A stretch of 64,000 nt of DNA from Actinomycetales bacterium (GCA_016711095.1 JADJTP010000002.1:124001-188000); one strand, 5' to 3'. Numbered from the stretch's first letter, positions 35,416-44,385 are shown. The notes: generated by a model not told the origin, from the sequence alone. A program made the numbers and translations.

Positions 35416-35467
35416 GGTGTCCAGTCCGTGGGACACCTTGACCAATCCGCGATCCACGAGGCAGAGT
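35416..35467 (+). promoter_or_regulatory. dyad and candidate promoter before sulfite reductase
   Basis: GGTGTCC (35416-35422) and GGACACC (35431-35437) form a 7-bp dyad, directly followed by TTGACC (35438-35443) and, 18 bases on, CAGAGT (35462-35467), a possible -35/-10 pair. Such a placement suits an activator of sulfur genes, but no regulator is identified and the -10 is weak. The rest of the 235-base gap shows nothing else clear. Confidence 0.4.
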
Positions 35468-35645
35468 TTTGAGTATGGAAGGAACGGATCCCGCCGCGTT
35501 CTCCGCCGTCGGTGCCATCCGCCCAGTGCTCCGAATGTGTTCCGCCTGCTGAGGCGCGCCCGCACCCTTGTCCGCCGGGCTCGCACGCCCGTGCTCCCGC
35601 CTTCGGCGCGCCGCGGCGTCGGGCCTCGTTCCGAACCGAGGATCC

Positions 35646-37355
35646 ATGACTTCCCACGACAACCAGGCGTCCCGTCCGCCCGGGCGCGCCCGCGCGCGGA
35701 CTGATCGAAGCAACGGCCAATGGGCTGTTGACGGCCACGAGCCGCTGAACCACAACGAGGAGTTCAAGGCCGAAGACAACGGTCTCAACGTGCGGCAGCG
35801 GATCATCGACATCTACTCCAAGAATGGCTTCTCCTCGATACCGGCAGACGACCTCACGGGCCGGATGCGCTGGTGGGGTCTCTACACGCAGCGCCGCCAA
35901 GGCATCGAGGGCGGCCGGACCGGAACGGCAAGTGCCGAGGAGCTGTCCGACGAGTACTTCATGCTGCGAGTACGGCTGGACGGCGGCGCAGTCACAACCG
36001 ACCAACTCCGCGTGTTGGCCCAGATCGCCGTTGACTTCGCCCGGGACACCGCGGACATCTCAGACCGTCAGAACATCCAATACCACTGGATCCGGATCGA
36101 AGACGTGCCCGAGATCTGGGAGCGGTTGGAGGCGGCCGGGATGCAGACCACCGAGGCCTGCGGTGATACGCCCAGGGTCATTCTGGGTTCCCCGGTCGCT
36201 GGTGTGGCCGTCGATGAGATCATCGATCCGACCCCCGTGATCGAGCAGATCGTCGAGCGCTATATCGGTGACCCCTCGTTGGCCAACCTGCCGCGCAAGT
36301 TCAAGTCCGCGATCACCGGGCACCCGAGCCTTGACGTCGTCCACGAGATCAACGACATCTCTTTGGTGGGAGTGGTTCACCCCGAACTCGGTCCAGGCTA
36401 CGACCTGTGGGTCGGCGGCGGGCTGTCGGTCGCGCCGCGCCTAGCCGAAAGACTCGGCGCATTCGTCCCGCCCGAGCGTGCAGCGGACGTGTGGGTCGGC
36501 GTCGTCCGGTTGTTCCGTGAATACGGCTTCCGTCGGTTGCGTAACCGGGCCCGGCTGAAGTTCCTGCTCGCCGAATGGGGGCCGGTGAAGTTCCGGGAGG
36601 TGCTCGAGACCGAATTCCTCGACGCACCGTTGCCGGACGGACCGGCACCCGCGGTCCCCACCGAGCCAGGAGACCATGTCGGCGTTCATGTCCAGAAGGA
36701 TGGCCATCGCTACGTCGGTCTGGCCCCGACCGTGGGCCGGGTCAGCGGGACGATCCTTCACCAGTTGGCGGACGCCGCAGAGCAGGCCGGTTCGGGTCGG
36801 ATCCGGTTCACCCCGCACCAGAAGGTGTTGGTCCTGGACATTGCGGAATCCGGACTCGAGCAGTTCCTTGCCGCCACGGAACGGATTGGGCTGACCTCGA
36901 ATCCCAGCCCGTTCCGCCGCTCGACGATGGCGTGCACCGGCATCGAGTACTGCAAGCTGGCCTTCGTCGAGACTAAGGCGCTTGCCGCCGAGTCGATCAC
37001 CGCCCTGGAAGCGCGGCTAGCCGACGTGGCCCTGGAACGTCCCATCAGTCTGCATGTCAATGGGTGCCCCAACTCGTGTGCCCGGATCCAGGTCGCCGAC
37101 ATCGGCCTCAAGGGCCAGGTCGCCAAGGGACCCGACGGCGACCGGTTTTCGTTCCAGGTTCACCTCGGGGGCGGTCTCGCCGCCGCCGATCAGACCGAAG
37201 CGGAGCTTGGCCGCACCCTTCGCGGCCTCAAGGTGGACGCCGAAGACCTCCCGGACTATGTCGAGCGGGTCGTCCGTCGGTTCAGAGACACCGGCGCCAA
37301 GGGCGAGACGTTCTCGTCCTGGGTACGCCGGATCGACGAGGAGGCTCTACGGTGA
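35646..37355 (+). CDS. sir: ferredoxin-dependent assimilatory sulfite reductase
   Basis: A 569-residue sirohaem [4Fe-4S] enzyme reducing sulfite to sulfide. The four cluster cysteines are Cys430 and Cys436 (ACTGIEYC) and Cys474 and Cys478 (NGCPNSC). The doubled ferredoxin-like nitrite/sulfite reductase repeats are both present, and the length matches M. tuberculosis SirA. ATG at 35646 with GAGG just upstream is chosen; the first 40 residues are polar and rich in arginine. Assignment as sulfite rather than nitrite reductase rests on the cysH, cysD and cysN neighbours. Its stop overlaps the cysH GTG (GTGA). Confidence 0.93.
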   Translation: MTSHDNQASRPPGRARARTDRSNGQWAVDGHEPLNHNEEFKAEDNGLNVRQRIIDIYSKNGFSSIPADDLTGRMRWWGLYTQRRQGIEGGRTGTASAEELSDEYFMLRVRLDGGAVTTDQLRVLAQIAVDFARDTADISDRQNIQYHWIRIEDVPEIWERLEAAGMQTTEACGDTPRVILGSPVAGVAVDEIIDPTPVIEQIVERYIGDPSLANLPRKFKSAITGHPSLDVVHEINDISLVGVVHPELGPGYDLWVGGGLSVAPRLAERLGAFVPPERAADVWVGVVRLFREYGFRRLRNRARLKFLLAEWGPVKFREVLETEFLDAPLPDGPAPAVPTEPGDHVGVHVQKDGHRYVGLAPTVGRVSGTILHQLADAAEQAGSGRIRFTPHQKVLVLDIAESGLEQFLAATERIGLTSNPSPFRRSTMACTGIEYCKLAFVETKALAAESITALEARLADVALERPISLHVNGCPNSCARIQVADIGLKGQVAKGPDGDRFSFQVHLGGGLAAADQTEAELGRTLRGLKVDAEDLPDYVERVVRRFRDTGAKGETFSSWVRRIDEEALR

Positions 37356-38077
37356 CGGTGACCACCCACGGTCCCGGACGGGTCCGCAGCGACGACGAAC
37401 TCAAGACGCTGGTCGAGCAGGCCTCGGCGCAGCTTTCTGAGGCCACCGCACGGGAGTTGGTGTCCTGGGCGGGCGAGGTGTTCGGATCTCGGCTGGCCGT
37501 CGCCTGTTCGATGGCCGCAGACACGGTGCTGCCGCACCTGGTGTCACAGGCCGTTCCCGGTGTTGACGTGCTCTTTCTCGACACCGGATACCACTTCGCC
37601 GAAACCTACGGGACCCGTGACGCGCTCGCTGACGTGATCCAGGCCCGGATCGTGAACGTGACGCCCCGTCAAAGCGTGGCGGAACAGGACGCCGAACACG
37701 GACCCAGGTTGCACGATGTCGACCCGGGACGCTGCTGCCACCTGCGCAAGGTCGATCCGATCGACGCGGAGTTGACCGGCTACGAGGCCTGGGTGACCGG
37801 GATTCGACGCGAGGACAACGCCCTGCGTGCCGACGCGGCCCTCATCGAATGGGATGCCCGCCACCAGATGGTCAAGATCAACCCGATCGCCGCATGGTCA
37901 TTCGACGACGTCGTCGACTATGCACACACAAACGGAGTGCCTATCAACGTGCTGCTCACTGCGGGCTACCCCTCGATCGGCTGTGAGCCGTGCACCCGCG
38001 CGGTCTCGCCAGAGGAGGACCCCCGCGCCGGGCGCTGGGCTGGGCTGGCCAAGACGGAATGCGGGCTGCACCTGTGA
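37352..38077 (+). CDS. cysH: adenylylsulfate reductase (APS reductase type)
   Basis: A 241-residue PAPS/APS reductase-family enzyme producing sulfite. Cluster-binding cysteines are paired as Cys128-Cys129 (CCHLRK) and Cys211-Cys214 (CEPC), the [4Fe-4S] signature of the APS type, and Cys237 lies in the catalytic C-terminal ECGLHL. No APS kinase (cysC) is seen in the cluster, consistent with direct use of APS. GTG at 37352 overlaps the sulfite reductase stop and has AGGAGG 8 bases upstream. Confidence 0.94.
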   Translation: MTVTTHGPGRVRSDDELKTLVEQASAQLSEATARELVSWAGEVFGSRLAVACSMAADTVLPHLVSQAVPGVDVLFLDTGYHFAETYGTRDALADVIQARIVNVTPRQSVAEQDAEHGPRLHDVDPGRCCHLRKVDPIDAELTGYEAWVTGIRREDNALRADAALIEWDARHQMVKINPIAAWSFDDVVDYAHTNGVPINVLLTAGYPSIGCEPCTRAVSPEEDPRAGRWAGLAKTECGLHL

Positions 38078-38976
38078 GCCCGGGGCAACTCGACCTGTTG
38101 GGCGAGCTGGAGTCCGAGGCCATTCACATCATCCGTGAGGCCTCAGCGGAGCTAGAGCGTCCGGTGCTGCTGTTCAGCGGCGGCAAGGACTCGGTGGTGA
38201 TGCTGCACCTGGCGCTCAAGGCGTTCTGGCCAGGACCTCTGCCGTTCCCGGTGATGCACGTCGACACCGGCCACAACTTCCCCGAGGTCTTGGCATACCG
38301 AGACGAGGTTGTCGCCCGGCACCGGCTGCGTCTGCTGGTCGCGTCCGTTCAGGACTATCTCGACGACGGTCGATTGGTCGAACGATCCGACGGCACCCGC
38401 AACCCACTGCAAACTCAGCCGTTGCTCGACGCGCTCGCCGAGCACCGATTCGACGCCGTCTTCGGTGGAGGGCGGCGCGATGAGGAGAAGGCGCGCGCAA
38501 AGGAGCGCGTCGTGAGCCTGCGGGACGAGTTCGGGCAGTGGGACCCGCGCAATCAACGTCCAGAACTGTGGAATCTCTACAATGCGCGCCACCGGCCTGG
38601 CGAGCACGTCCGGGTGTTCCCGCTGTCGAACTGGACCGAGTTGGACGTCTGGCGCTACGTCGACCGCGAGGGCATCGACCTGCCGGGCCTCTACTTCGCC
38701 CACACCCGTGAGGTCTTTGAGCGCGACGGGATGTGGCTGGCGGTCGGGCCCTACAGCGCACCCCGTGGGGCGGAGGCGGCCGAGACGCTGACGGTCCGCT
38801 ATCGAACTGTCGGTGATATGTCGTGCACCGGGGCTGTGCAATCGGAGGCGGCAACCGTTGCTGACATCCTCATCGAGGTGGCCACGACTCGCATCAGTGA
38901 ACGAGGCGCAACTCGGGCGGATGATCGGCTGACCGAGGCGGCGATGGAGGATCGGAAGAAGGAGGGCTACTTCTGA
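38074..38976 (+). CDS. cysD: sulfate adenylyltransferase subunit 2
   Basis: A 300-residue PP-loop enzyme that forms APS from ATP and sulfate with CysN. The PP motif is SGGKDS at 35-40; the C-terminus ends KKEGYF, typical of CysD. GTG at 38074 overlaps the cysH stop (GTGA); a longer frame from 37990 lies within cysH. Conserved FGGGRRDEEKARAKER and FPLSNWTELDVWRY segments are present. The stop overlaps the cysN ATG by one base (TGATG). Confidence 0.96.
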   Translation: MSPGQLDLLGELESEAIHIIREASAELERPVLLFSGGKDSVVMLHLALKAFWPGPLPFPVMHVDTGHNFPEVLAYRDEVVARHRLRLLVASVQDYLDDGRLVERSDGTRNPLQTQPLLDALAEHRFDAVFGGGRRDEEKARAKERVVSLRDEFGQWDPRNQRPELWNLYNARHRPGEHVRVFPLSNWTELDVWRYVDREGIDLPGLYFAHTREVFERDGMWLAVGPYSAPRGAEAAETLTVRYRTVGDMSCTGAVQSEAATVADILIEVATTRISERGATRADDRLTEAAMEDRKKEGYF

Positions 38977-40292
38977 TGAGTACTCTCCTGCGCATGGCCA
39001 CCGCTGGCTCGGTCGACGACGGCAAGTCGACCCTGGTCGGGAGGCTGCTCCACGACACGAAATCAGTCTTGGCCGACCAGATGCAAGCGGTGGAGCGTGT
39101 CTCCAAGGAGAAGGGGCTGGGCGTCGTCGACCTGGCCTTGCTGACCGACGGTTTGCGTGCCGAACGGGAACAGGGCATTACCATCGACGTTGCCTATCGG
39201 TATTTCGCCTCGGCCAATAGGACATTCATTTTGGCCGATTGCCCTGGGCACGTGCAGTACACCCGCAACACGGTTACCGGCGCTTCGACCGCCGACGCCC
39301 TCGTGTTGTTGGTGGACGCCCGTAAGGGAGTCCTCGAGCAGACACGCCGGCACCTGGCCGTCGCAGCGCTGTTGCGGGTCCCACACGTCATCGTGGCGGT
39401 CAACAAGATGGATCTGGTCGGCTACGACGCCGACATCTTCGCGCGGGTGGCGCAGGCGGTCACGGCCGTCGCCTCCGAGCTTGGCCTTGGTCATGCGGTC
39501 GCCATCCCGGTCTCGGCTCTGGAAGGCGACAACGTGGTGACCCGGACGTCGCGGGCGCCGTGGTACGACGGGCCGAGCCTGCTGGAGCTGCTGGAGGGGC
39601 TTCCGGCGGCCCAGGACGCGGCGGCATACGCGTTTCGACTGCCGGTCCAACTCACCATCCGGCCGCAGGACGCCTCTCGTGATCCCGCCTTCCGGGACTA
39701 CCGCGGGTATGCCGGTCAGATCGCCTCCGGGGTGGTTCGGCGTGGCGAGCAGGTGGTCGTGTTACCGCTTGGGCTGGCCACCACGGTGGTGGGAATCGAC
39801 ACGGCAGATGGCGAACTCGATGAGGCCTTCGCGCCGATGTCGGTCACCCTGCGGCTGGCCGACGAGTTTGACATCGCGCGCGGCGACATGATCGCGGCGG
39901 TGGAGTCGGCGCCCGTGCCCACTCAGGATCTCGACGGCATGGTGGCATGGCTTCACGAGCGCCCCGCCAGGGTCGGCCAGCGGGTGCTGGTCAAGCACAC
40001 AACTCGTAGCGTGCCCGCCACAATCCGCGACATCGCCGGGCGCCTTGACCTCGACAAGATGGCGCCGCAGGCCACTGAAACGTTGGCACTCAACGACATC
40101 GGACGAGTCTCCCTGCGCTTGGCGTCGCCGGTCATGGCGGACAACTACCTCGCCAGCCGCCGCACCGGGTCGTTCCTGCTGATCGATCCGCAAAGCGGCG
40201 CGACCCTGGCCGCGGGCATGGTTCGGGGGCACCAGGCCTTCTCTGACGAGATGACCATCATCCCCGGGCAATTCTGGGCTTGGGAGATCTGA
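38976..40292 (+). CDS. cysN: sulfate adenylyltransferase subunit 1 (GTPase)
   Basis: A 438-residue EF-Tu-like GTPase coupling GTP hydrolysis to APS formation by CysD. The G1 motif is GSVDDGKST at 11-19, G3 is DCPGH and G4 NKMD. Domains II and III follow. At this length there is no APS kinase domain fused at the end, in agreement with the APS-type cysH. AGAAGGAGGG precedes the ATG within the cysD end. A TTG-start chelatase gene follows two bases after its stop. Confidence 0.95.
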   Translation: MSTLLRMATAGSVDDGKSTLVGRLLHDTKSVLADQMQAVERVSKEKGLGVVDLALLTDGLRAEREQGITIDVAYRYFASANRTFILADCPGHVQYTRNTVTGASTADALVLLVDARKGVLEQTRRHLAVAALLRVPHVIVAVNKMDLVGYDADIFARVAQAVTAVASELGLGHAVAIPVSALEGDNVVTRTSRAPWYDGPSLLELLEGLPAAQDAAAYAFRLPVQLTIRPQDASRDPAFRDYRGYAGQIASGVVRRGEQVVVLPLGLATTVVGIDTADGELDEAFAPMSVTLRLADEFDIARGDMIAAVESAPVPTQDLDGMVAWLHERPARVGQRVLVKHTTRSVPATIRDIAGRLDLDKMAPQATETLALNDIGRVSLRLASPVMADNYLASRRTGSFLLIDPQSGATLAAGMVRGHQAFSDEMTIIPGQFWAWEI

Positions 40293-40294
40293 CG

Positions 40295-40987
40295 TTGATC
40301 GTTCCGCCGCGAGCGCTCGTGTTGGCGGTCCACGGGACGCTGAGTGAGGCCGGGCAAGCGATCTCGGCACACCTTCGTCATGACGTTGCGCGTCGGTTGC
40401 CCGAGGTTCAGGTCGTGCTCGGCTGGGCGGACGTCCTGCAGCCGCCGCTGGTGGAGACTCTGGCTGCCGTCGGGGATTGCGTGGTGGTGCCGGTCTTCCT
40501 CACTGCCGGATACCACGTCTCCCACGATCTTCCCGATGCCGTTCGTGACTCCGGGGGCCGCGCTGTCATCACCGCGCACATCGGTGATTCGATTCTGGCC
40601 GCTGTCGCAGAGCGGTTGGTCGATGTCGATCCGGAGCCCGACGCCGTCGTACTTGCTGCGGCTGGCTCTCGGTATCCGGGGTCGCTGGCTGAAGTGCGCT
40701 CGGCAGCGCGGCAGCTGGCGCAGCTCCTGGCTCGGCCCGTGAGTGCCGCGTTCGTGTCGGGCGCGGAGCCCACTGTTGCCGACGCCGTCGCTGCGGTTCG
40801 CGCTCGCGGAGCGGTCCGGGTGAGCGTCGCCTCGTACTTTCTCGCCCCAGGGATGCTGACTGCTCGCTTGACTGGGGCCGGCGCTGACGTGGTCGCCAGT
40901 CCGGTGGGGTCCCATCCGGTGCTGGTCGCGGCCGTCGTGGAGCGCTATCTCGACGCCACCGGCGCCGACCGGTCGGCGCAACGCTGA
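40295..40987 (+). CDS. sirohydrochlorin chelatase (CbiX/SirB-like)
   Basis: A 230-residue protein with two halves of the CbiX fold. LVLAVHGT near the N-terminus holds one metal-binding histidine, and FLTAGYHVSHDLPDA the second; the second half has VSVASYFLAPGML and VVASPVGSHPVL. It would insert iron into sirohydrochlorin to finish sirohaem for the sulfite reductase upstream. TTG at 40295 is chosen because GGGAG lies 8 bases upstream and cysN ends at 40292; an upstream frame to 40280 is possible. It closes the sulfur operon. Confidence 0.85.
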   Translation: MIVPPRALVLAVHGTLSEAGQAISAHLRHDVARRLPEVQVVLGWADVLQPPLVETLAAVGDCVVVPVFLTAGYHVSHDLPDAVRDSGGRAVITAHIGDSILAAVAERLVDVDPEPDAVVLAAAGSRYPGSLAEVRSAARQLAQLLARPVSAAFVSGAEPTVADAVAAVRARGAVRVSVASYFLAPGMLTARLTGAGADVVASPVGSHPVLVAAVVERYLDATGADRSAQR

Positions 40988-41049
40988 GTCAATCGGTGCT
41001 GTGACACACTGTCTCGACCCCCTTAACCACCCACGTAAGGCACCGAGCC

Positions 41050-42900
41050 GTGTCACCTATGGCCCGCACCGGGTTGCCGCCGCACGGCACGCCGCCGGAC
41101 CGCATCCGCAACTTCTGCATCATCGCCCACATCGACCACGGCAAGTCGACCCTCGCAGACCGGATGCTGCAGCTCACCGGCGTCGTCGACGGCCGAGCCA
41201 TGCGCGCGCAGTACCTCGACCGGATGGACATCGAGCGCGAGCGGGGCATCACCATCAAGAGCCAAGCCGTCCGTATGCCGTGGGAGCACGACGGGGTGAC
41301 CTATGCGCTCAACATGATCGACACGCCAGGGCACGTCGACTTCACCTACGAGGTCTCCCGCTCGCTCGCTGCATGCGAAGGGGCGGTGCTGCTCGTCGAT
41401 GCTGCTCAGGGGATCGAAGCACAGACGCTGGCCAACCTCTATCTGGCGATGGAGAACGATCTGGCGATCATCCCGGTGCTCAACAAGATCGACCTGCCGG
41501 CGGCCCAGCCGCAGAAGTACGCCGCCGAGCTCGCCGGGCTCATCGGCTGCGAGCCCGAGGACTGCCTGCAGGTGTCGGGCAAGACCGGGGAAGGTGTCGA
41601 AGCGCTCATTGCCGAGATCGTCCGCCAGGTGCCCCACCCAATCGGTGATCCGACAGCGCCGGCCCGGGCGATGATCTTCGACTCGGTGTACGACACCTAC
41701 CGGGGCGTCGTCACCTATGTGCGGGTGATCGACGGCGACCTCAACCCGCGCGAGCGCATCCTCATGATGTCGACGAAGGTCACCCACGAGCTGTTGGAGA
41801 TCGGGGTCTCCTCACCGGAGCCGGAGCCTTCAAAGGGTCTGGGTGTCGGGGAGGTCGGATATCTCATCACCGGCGTCAAGGACGTGCGTCAGTCGAGGGT
41901 CGGCGACACCGTGACGAACGCGTCCAAGCCGGCGAAGGAGTCGCTCGGCGGCTATCGCGATCCCAAGCCGATGGTCTTCTCGGGGCTCTATCCGATCGAC
42001 GGGTCCGATTATCCTGACCTGCGCGATGCGCTCGACAGGCTCAAGCTCAACGACGCTGCGCTGGCCTTCGAGCCGGAGACGTCGGCGGCCCTGGGCTTCG
42101 GCTTCCGGTGCGGCTTCCTCGGCCTGTTGCATCTGGAGATCGTCCGCGAGCGGTTGGAGCGCGAGTTCGGCCTCGACCTCATCTCGACGCAACCGACCGT
42201 CGTCTACGAAGTGACGCTCGAAGACAAGCGGGTGGTCACGGTCACGAACCCCAGTGAATATCCCGACGGCAAGATCTCCGAAGTCCGTGAGCCGGTGGTA
42301 CGGGCGACGATCCTCGCGCCGAGTGAGTTCATCGGCGCCATCATGGAGCTGTGCCAGGGCAAACGAGGCGCCCTACGCGGCATGGACTATCTGTCCGAAG
42401 ACCGCGTGGAGATGCGCTACACGCTGCCCTTGGCCGAGATCGTCTACGACTTCTTCGATCAGCTGAAGTCGCGGACGCGCGGCTACGCCTCGCTCGACTA
42501 CGAACCCGACGGCGACCAGGTCGCTGATCTGGTCAAGGTGGACATCCTCCTGCAGGGGGAGCAGGTCGACGCCTTCTCTTCGATCGTCCACAAGGACAAG
42601 GCCTATGGCTACGGCGTGCTCATGGCAGGCAAACTGCGCAAGCTGATCCCGCGTCAGCAGTTCGAGGTGCCGATCCAGGCGGCGATCGGGTCGAGGATCA
42701 TCGCTCGCGAGACGATCCGGGCCATCCGCAAGGACGTTCTGGCCAAGTGCTACGGCGGGGACATCACTCGCAAGCGCAAGCTCCTGGAGAAGCAAAAGGA
42801 GGGCAAGAAGCGGATGAAGATGGTCGGCCGCGTCGAGGTCCCCCAGGAGGCGTTCATCGCCGCACTCTCCAGCGATCCCACCGATCAGAAGAACAAGTAG
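41050..42900 (+). CDS. lepA: elongation factor 4 (LepA)
   Basis: A 616-residue ribosomal GTPase implicated in 30S biogenesis and back-translocation. G1 is AHIDHGKST, G3 DTPGHVDF and G4 NKID; the LepA-specific C-terminal domain is present (RKLIPRQQFEVPIQAAIGS and KCYGGDITRKRKLL, cited in part). GTG at 41050 and ATG at 41059 are both possible starts. In many actinobacteria lepA follows rpsT; here the haem and sulfur blocks lie between. Its 3' end converges on the phosphatase gene across a dyad-rich gap. Confidence 0.96.
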   Translation: MSPMARTGLPPHGTPPDRIRNFCIIAHIDHGKSTLADRMLQLTGVVDGRAMRAQYLDRMDIERERGITIKSQAVRMPWEHDGVTYALNMIDTPGHVDFTYEVSRSLAACEGAVLLVDAAQGIEAQTLANLYLAMENDLAIIPVLNKIDLPAAQPQKYAAELAGLIGCEPEDCLQVSGKTGEGVEALIAEIVRQVPHPIGDPTAPARAMIFDSVYDTYRGVVTYVRVIDGDLNPRERILMMSTKVTHELLEIGVSSPEPEPSKGLGVGEVGYLITGVKDVRQSRVGDTVTNASKPAKESLGGYRDPKPMVFSGLYPIDGSDYPDLRDALDRLKLNDAALAFEPETSAALGFGFRCGFLGLLHLEIVRERLEREFGLDLISTQPTVVYEVTLEDKRVVTVTNPSEYPDGKISEVREPVVRATILAPSEFIGAIMELCQGKRGALRGMDYLSEDRVEMRYTLPLAEIVYDFFDQLKSRTRGYASLDYEPDGDQVADLVKVDILLQGEQVDAFSSIVHKDKAYGYGVLMAGKLRKLIPRQQFEVPIQAAIGSRIIARETIRAIRKDVLAKCYGGDITRKRKLLEKQKEGKKRMKMVGRVEVPQEAFIAALSSDPTDQKNK

Positions 42901-42947
42901 CCGATCTCGCTCCTGGCCCCACCCCTGGCCTATCTCGCCCCTGGCCC

Positions 42948-43010
42948 TATTCGGAGCTTGGGTGACTGTTCGGAGCCGGTGAGCCTCCGAATAGTGATGG
43001 AACCTCCGAA
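42948..43010. terminator. nested dyads between convergent lepA and phosphatase
   Basis: TATTCGGAG (42948-42956) pairs with CTCCGAATA (42985-42993). A second TTCGGAG lies at 42969-42975 and a second CTCCGAA at 43004-43010. Each pair of copies is spaced exactly 19 bases apart, allowing alternative stems. The position between two converging genes fits a bidirectional terminator. The 50 bases before it contain three CCTGGCC repeats. Confidence 0.55.
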
Positions 43011-43027
43011 TGGCGCGGGGGGAGTCT

Positions 43028-43927
43028 TCAGCGCAGCTTGGCGCGCAGGGCCATGGTGTCCTGCGGCGTCCAGCCTTGGGAGGACAGCCATCCGAGAACC
43101 CCGCCGAAGTCGCGGTCGAGCACCGCGAGCAGTCGCTCCATCGTCTCTGGTCGAGGAGACTGCTCCTGCACGGTCTTGCCCCGGAGGTTGTCCGCATAGA
43201 CGGGCCGGCTCAACAGCCGCTCGAGGATCTGCGCGACGCGCTCGGCGGACGCCGCGAAATCGTCGACGACGGCACGAGGTTCGGCGCCGGCAGCCAGCAG
43301 GGCGAGACCGGTGATCGTGCCGGTCCGGTCCTTGCCCGCAGCGCAGTGCACCACCACGGCGCCAGGGGAGGCCGCGATCGTCCGAAGCGCTCCCAGCACC
43401 GAGTCGGGCCGCTGCCCGAGATAGCTCAGGTAATGGTCGGACCACCACAAGTCGTGATCGCCGCCTGCCGGAACGATCCGGGGCCGGTCGACACCAGCTG
43501 GACCCCGACCGCCCGGGCCGCCACCGGCTGCGCCAGCGGTGACACCACGACGGTCAGCGTCCATCCGCCGGGCGGCCGCCTCCCGCCGCGCCTGAACCTC
43601 CCAGGGCAGTTCGCGGGGGGCATCCGGTATGCCGCGCTCGGGCGAGTCATCGGCATACAAGGTGAAGTGGCTGATGCGCACCCGCGGGTGACCGACGAGC
43701 GGACCGTCCCCCTCCGAGGCGATTTCGACGTGACTGCGAAGATCGACGATATCGGTGACCCCGAACTCCTCGACGAGGCGGCGAATCGCCGAGGCCGAGA
43801 GCGCTTGCAGGTTATCCGATCGGATAAGGCGCCCGGGCGAGATCTCGCCGCCGTCGATCGTAGGTATCCCGCCGACGTCACGCATGTTGACCACACCGTC
43901 AAGGTCGATCCACCGGATCTCGTGCAC
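43028..43927 (-). CDS. tyrosine/dual-specificity protein phosphatase (PtpB-like)
   Basis: A 299-residue phosphatase from GTG 43927. The signature CX5R is HCAAGKDRTG with Cys195 and Arg201; NMRDVGG near the N-terminus and SDNLQALS are typical of the PtpB-like family, which dephosphorylates phosphotyrosine or phosphoinositides. Residues about 105-155 form an Arg/Gly/Ala-rich insert. The frame could extend to 44227 but that would cross rpsO on the other strand. It is convergent with lepA and divergent from rpsO, so it is monocistronic. Confidence 0.88.
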   Translation of the reverse strand: MHEIRWIDLDGVVNMRDVGGIPTIDGGEISPGRLIRSDNLQALSASAIRRLVEEFGVTDIVDLRSHVEIASEGDGPLVGHPRVRISHFTLYADDSPERGIPDAPRELPWEVQARREAAARRMDADRRGVTAGAAGGGPGGRGPAGVDRPRIVPAGGDHDLWWSDHYLSYLGQRPDSVLGALRTIAASPGAVVVHCAAGKDRTGTITGLALLAAGAEPRAVVDDFAASAERVAQILERLLSRPVYADNLRGKTVQEQSPRPETMERLLAVLDRDFGGVLGWLSSQGWTPQDTMALRAKLR

Positions 43928-44074
43928 ACCTGTGACCTTACGCCGCCGATTAGGGTGCCCCGCACCCGCGCTGCTATCCTGACCGGTGCCGTCGAACGGC
44001 CGCGGATCGAGAGAGCCCAGGTGGACGTGCCCTGGCGCACCGCGCAGCATCCCAACGAAGGAGCCGGACACCGT

Positions 44075-44344
44075 ATGCCGCTGGACAGCACCACCAAGAA
44101 GCAGATCATGACCGAATACGCCACGGGCGAAGCAGACACCGGATCCCCCGAGGTGCAGGTCGCGATGCTCACCAAGCGCATCCAGGATCTCACCGAACAC
44201 GCCCGCACCCACCAGCACGACCACCACAGCCGTCGCGGGCTGTTGCTGCTCGTCGGTCGCCGTAAGCGCATGCTGCGCTACCTCGAGGCCACCGACATCG
44301 CGCGTTACCGCGCCCTCATCAAGCGGTTGGGTCTGCGCCGATAA
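44075..44344 (+). CDS. rpsO: 30S ribosomal protein S15
   Basis: An 89-residue primary rRNA-binding protein. TKKQIMTEYATGEADTGSPE and the C-terminal YRALIKRLGLRR match bacterial S15. ATG at 44075 has AAGGAG about 13 bases upstream and is itself embedded in the dispersed word GTATGCCG. The frame remains open upstream, but that extension runs antisense to the phosphatase and is not coding. pnp follows after a hairpin-bearing gap, the conserved rpsO-pnp order. Confidence 0.97.
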   Translation: MPLDSTTKKQIMTEYATGEADTGSPEVQVAMLTKRIQDLTEHARTHQHDHHSRRGLLLLVGRRKRMLRYLEATDIARYRALIKRLGLRR

Positions 44345-44357
44345 GGACCACGACAGT

Positions 44358-44385
44358 GGCGGTCACCGCATTCGCGGGGACCGCC
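44358..44385 (+). promoter_or_regulatory. rpsO-pnp intergenic hairpin, candidate RNase III site
   Basis: GGCGGTC (44358-44364) pairs with GACCGCC (44379-44385); inside, CCGC (44366-44369) pairs with GCGG (44374-44377) around an ATTC loop, leaving only an A-G mismatch. The result is an 11-bp stem. In E. coli and Streptomyces a hairpin in this junction is cut by RNase III and controls pnp; the role here is inferred. Confidence 0.6.
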
